From NCBI GenBank assembly GCA_050251575.1, contig JBFWMP010000139.1:1-7182 (forward strand): 7,182 nucleotides of DNA. The letters run 5' to 3'. Shown here piece after piece: positions 6,877-7,182 of this stretch. Origin of the DNA: X23 sp050251575. GTDB taxonomy: Bacteria; Bacillota; Clostridia; SK-Y3. A program made the position numbers and the translations under genes. The first letter of the stretch is position 1; each line of letters begins with the position of its first letter. The notes under the pieces are model-generated. The model saw nothing but the letters and a program-made list of their open reading frames with translations. It had not been told where the DNA came from and searched no databases.

Positions 6877-6924
6877 CATTAGCATCATTACAATGCAGTT
6901 GAAGGCGAACTCCATCACCTATAA
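6832..6924 (-). promoter_or_regulatory. Fluoride riboswitch (crcB motif), transcriptional ON switch
   Basis: On the minus strand the leader reads AUAGGUGAUGGAGUUCGCC, then a small stem, then GCUAAUGACUCCUA, the hallmark of the fluoride (crcB) aptamer. The first hairpin pairs GGUG (6916-6919) with CGCC (6904-6907). A second stem pairs GCAU (6893-6896) with AUGC (6882-6885). The pseudoknot pairs loop GGAGU (6909-6913) with ACUCC (6872-6876). That same ACUCC strand is the 5' arm of the downstream terminator, so the two structures exclude each other. Fluoride binding should stabilise the pseudoknot and let transcription continue. The predicted transcription start falls immediately before the aptamer, and the antiporter follows directly. 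Recognition is by consensus from memory, without a covariance search. Confidence 0.93.
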
Positions 6925-6933
6925 TATGATTTT

Positions 6934-6961
6934 ATTATACATTAATTTTAAAGTTTGTACA
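6934..6961 (-). promoter_or_regulatory. Probable sigma-A promoter of the riboswitch-antiporter transcript
   Basis: On the minus strand TGTACA (6956-6961) is followed after 16 bp by a perfect TATAAT (6934-6939). Transcription would start near 6927, a few bases before the aptamer, which is the usual arrangement for fluoride riboswitches. Confidence 0.55.
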
Positions 6962-7031
6962 CTCTTTTTTGCTTATTTTCGAAAGTAATTCACATAAGAC
7001 GTTTTTGATATACTCTTCTTTTTTTAATTGA

Positions 7032-7060
7032 GAATTATTTATGATTAGTGGGCATATGAA
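7032..7060 (+). promoter_or_regulatory. Possible sporulation-type promoter of the coat-like gene
   Basis: GAATTATT (7032-7039) and GCATATGAA (7052-7060) resemble the -35 and -10 of mother-cell sigma-E/sigma-K promoters (-10 around CATA). The spacing is 13 bp, and the position is about 50 bp before the start codon. The match is loose. An alternative sigma-A-like TATACT lies further upstream near 7010. A short inverted repeat (GGCAT 7051-7055, ATGCC 7069-7073) overlaps it. Confidence 0.25.
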
Positions 7061-7107
7061 TAATATCCATGCCAATTTGTAAAAATATCTCTAGGAGGTG
7101 TTTTATA

Positions 7108-7182
7108 ATGGCTATTAGTTTTACTCAAAAAGAAAAAATGCTTTTAGAGGACCAAAAGAGTCATGAGCAGGTATGCATCAAA
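7108..7182 (+). CDS. N-terminus of a probable CotF-like spore coat protein (partial)
   Basis: Twenty-five codons are present before the window ends: MAISFTQKEKMLLEDQ and then KSHEQVCIK. The start is secure, with AGGAGGTG at 7093-7100 seven bases before the ATG. The sequence resembles the N-terminus of clostridial coat-F-type (ferritin-like helical) spore coat proteins, which often begin with a xFTQKExxLLEDQxxHEqlCIxKY pattern. Such proteins are made in the mother cell and assemble on the forespore surface. The call rests on a short motif, so it is tentative; the rest of the frame lies beyond the window. It is divergent from the antiporter. Confidence 0.6.
   Translation, partial: MAISFTQKEKMLLEDQKSHEQVCIK

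Noticed and set aside
6811..6918. N-terminal extension of the antiporter by 36 residues
   Set aside because: These codons overlap the riboswitch aptamer, terminator and ribosome binding site. The extension is not membrane-protein-like, and the start at 6810 has a strong Shine-Dalgarno sequence.
7021..7050. Fur/PerR-like box upstream of the coat-like gene
   Set aside because: Only one half resembles the TGATAAT half-site, and the other half is poor. Such AT-rich matches are expected by chance.
1..7182. CRISPR array, tRNA, rRNA, insertion sequence or phage genes
   Set aside because: I saw no regularly spaced repeats, no tRNA-like cloverleaf, no transposase and no integrase in the window.

Overview
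The window is AT-rich DNA carrying genes typical of an anaerobic, endospore-forming member of the Bacillota, most likely class Clostridia. The evidence for this is strong AGGAGG-type ribosome binding sites, a pyruvate formate-lyase, a DUF3189 protein (a family I know mainly from Bacillota), a Bacillus/Clostridium-type UV damage endonuclease, and the first codons of what looks like a CotF-like spore coat protein. I cannot name a genus or species.

Layout from left to right: an imperfect palindromic dispersed-type repeat (12-96); a PLP-dependent 'methionine gamma-lyase / aluminium resistance' family enzyme on the minus strand (170-1462); a divergent promoter region with a perfect 13-bp palindrome; a DUF3189 gene on the plus strand (1617-2078); a very long perfect hairpin that probably terminates transcription from both sides (2077-2124); pflB on the minus strand (2154-4373); a divergent regulatory region with overlapping -35 elements and two stacked inverted repeats (about 4514-4569); uvsE on the plus strand (4629-5591); a monovalent cation:proton antiporter on the minus strand (5611-6810), preceded by a fluoride riboswitch with an intrinsic terminator (6832-6924); and a spore-coat-like gene on the plus strand that runs off the right edge (from 7108).

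All six genes appear to be single transcription units. Neighbours alternate in strand, giving three divergent and two convergent junctions, so there is no evidence of a multi-gene operon in the window. The genes cover unrelated jobs: sulfur/amino-acid PLP chemistry, fermentative pyruvate cleavage, UV lesion repair, ion and proton exchange, and sporulation.

The most informative element is the fluoride riboswitch (crcB motif) in the antiporter leader. The aptamer hairpin, the pseudoknot partners, and a terminator that competes for the 3' pseudoknot strand can all be read directly. This predicts that fluoride switches the antiporter on and makes it part of the cell's fluoride response, even though it is neither a Fluc/CrcB channel nor a CLC-F exchanger. 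I did not find a wholly new multi-gene system.
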